Assembly: GCA_905221605.1 (NCBI GenBank)
Contig: CAJNDS010002754.1
Location: 185,001 to 205,000, forward strand
Origin: Symbiodinium natans
Taxonomy: Eukaryota; Sar; Dinophyceae; Suessiales; Symbiodiniaceae
Length of the DNA stretch: 20,000 nt
Reading direction: 5' to 3'
Part shown: positions 19,701 to 20,000 of the stretch, in pieces
How the letters are laid out: the number at the start of each line of letters is the position of its first letter
Numbering within the stretch: the stretch's first letter is position 1
Translations under genes and position numbers: made by a program
Notes under the pieces: model-generated
Told to the model about the DNA's origin: nothing
Seen by the model: only the letters and a program-made list of their open reading frames with translations
The model's database searches: none

Positions 19701-20000
19701 AGGTGTCAAGCAGGCGGGGTGTGCGTGATCAGTTGGGGATGCAAAGTCGTGCTGCTTCGTGCGTTCGTCAGTTATACCCAAACACTCTCGGCCTGGTCTC
19801 AGGAGTGGTCAGCTGCGTGGAACGAAATTTCTCTGAAAGCAGCCTTCTTGCAGCCAACCCACCTAGATGGCGAAATGGATGTCATCCAGGACCGCAGCTT
19901 CATCACAGGGAGTAGCCCGACGCCACGGTTGCATCATGACCCTCTCCATTTTGAGTTGGTTATCCGGCTAGTTGCCGGATGCGTGCTGAACTTTCGACAA
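16709..20000. other. Long stretch without a recognisable gene
   Basis: This is the most AT-balanced and least repetitive part of the window. The largest frames are 196 codons on the plus strand (17446-18036) and 210 codons on the minus strand (18976-19608). Neither shows a domain, signal or repeat I recognise, and both are overlapped by other frames. A 12-A run at about 19378-19389 is flanked by the direct repeat TAGACACA (19371-19378 and 19390-19397). No tRNA, rRNA or complete spliced-leader sequence was found. Single exons of an intron-containing gene could be hidden here. Confidence 0.4.

Overview
The window looks like nuclear DNA of a repeat-rich eukaryote. A dinoflagellate, possibly of the Symbiodiniaceae, is my best guess. 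No single diagnostic gene proves this. The evidence is scattered degenerate CCCTAAA/TTTAGGG-type tracts, a TTGCA-type pentanucleotide array, a very long (GT)n tract, many foldback repeats, and one decayed retroelement whose motifs resemble R2-like non-LTR reverse transcriptases of the kind common in dinoflagellate genomes. I found no bacterial operon structure, no convincing tRNA or rRNA, no complete dinoflagellate spliced leader, and no intact protein-coding gene.

Layout. Positions 1-760 hold an AT-rich foldback followed by related hairpin units and CTCCACAGC/poly-A blocks. Positions 1041-1199 hold the first copy of a GC-rich dispersed repeat and a 30-bp G-rich tandem. From 1200 to about 9290 the sequence is mostly non-coding, with CATCC and CCCTAAA-like tracts and small tandem duplications. 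From 9299 to 14110 there is a dense cluster of simple and structured repeats. These include a poly-G plus GAAGACGAAATTC module present twice, a pentamer array, a poly-C run, a GATCAGAAAAC repeat, a hairpin, a minisatellite that exists as two inverted collinear arrays, about 650 bp of (GT)n flanked by inverted copies of the dispersed repeat, and a C-rich/G-rich foldback.

The only recognisable coding relic is at about 15063-16189 on the plus strand. It is a broken non-LTR retrotransposon ORF that keeps a reverse-transcriptase finger motif and a C-terminal zinc-motif and endonuclease-like region. The catalytic palm is missing, and the readable segments lie in three different frames. From 16190 to 20000 the DNA is less GC-rich, mostly unique in appearance, and contains no recognised gene.

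No genes here can be shown to work together. The coherent theme is structural. Inverted (foldback) repeats recur at about 1-380, 10936-11058, 11242-11750, 12103-12955 and 13920-14103, which suggests repeated inverted duplication or template switching. All calls come from reading the sequence by eye, and no database search was possible.
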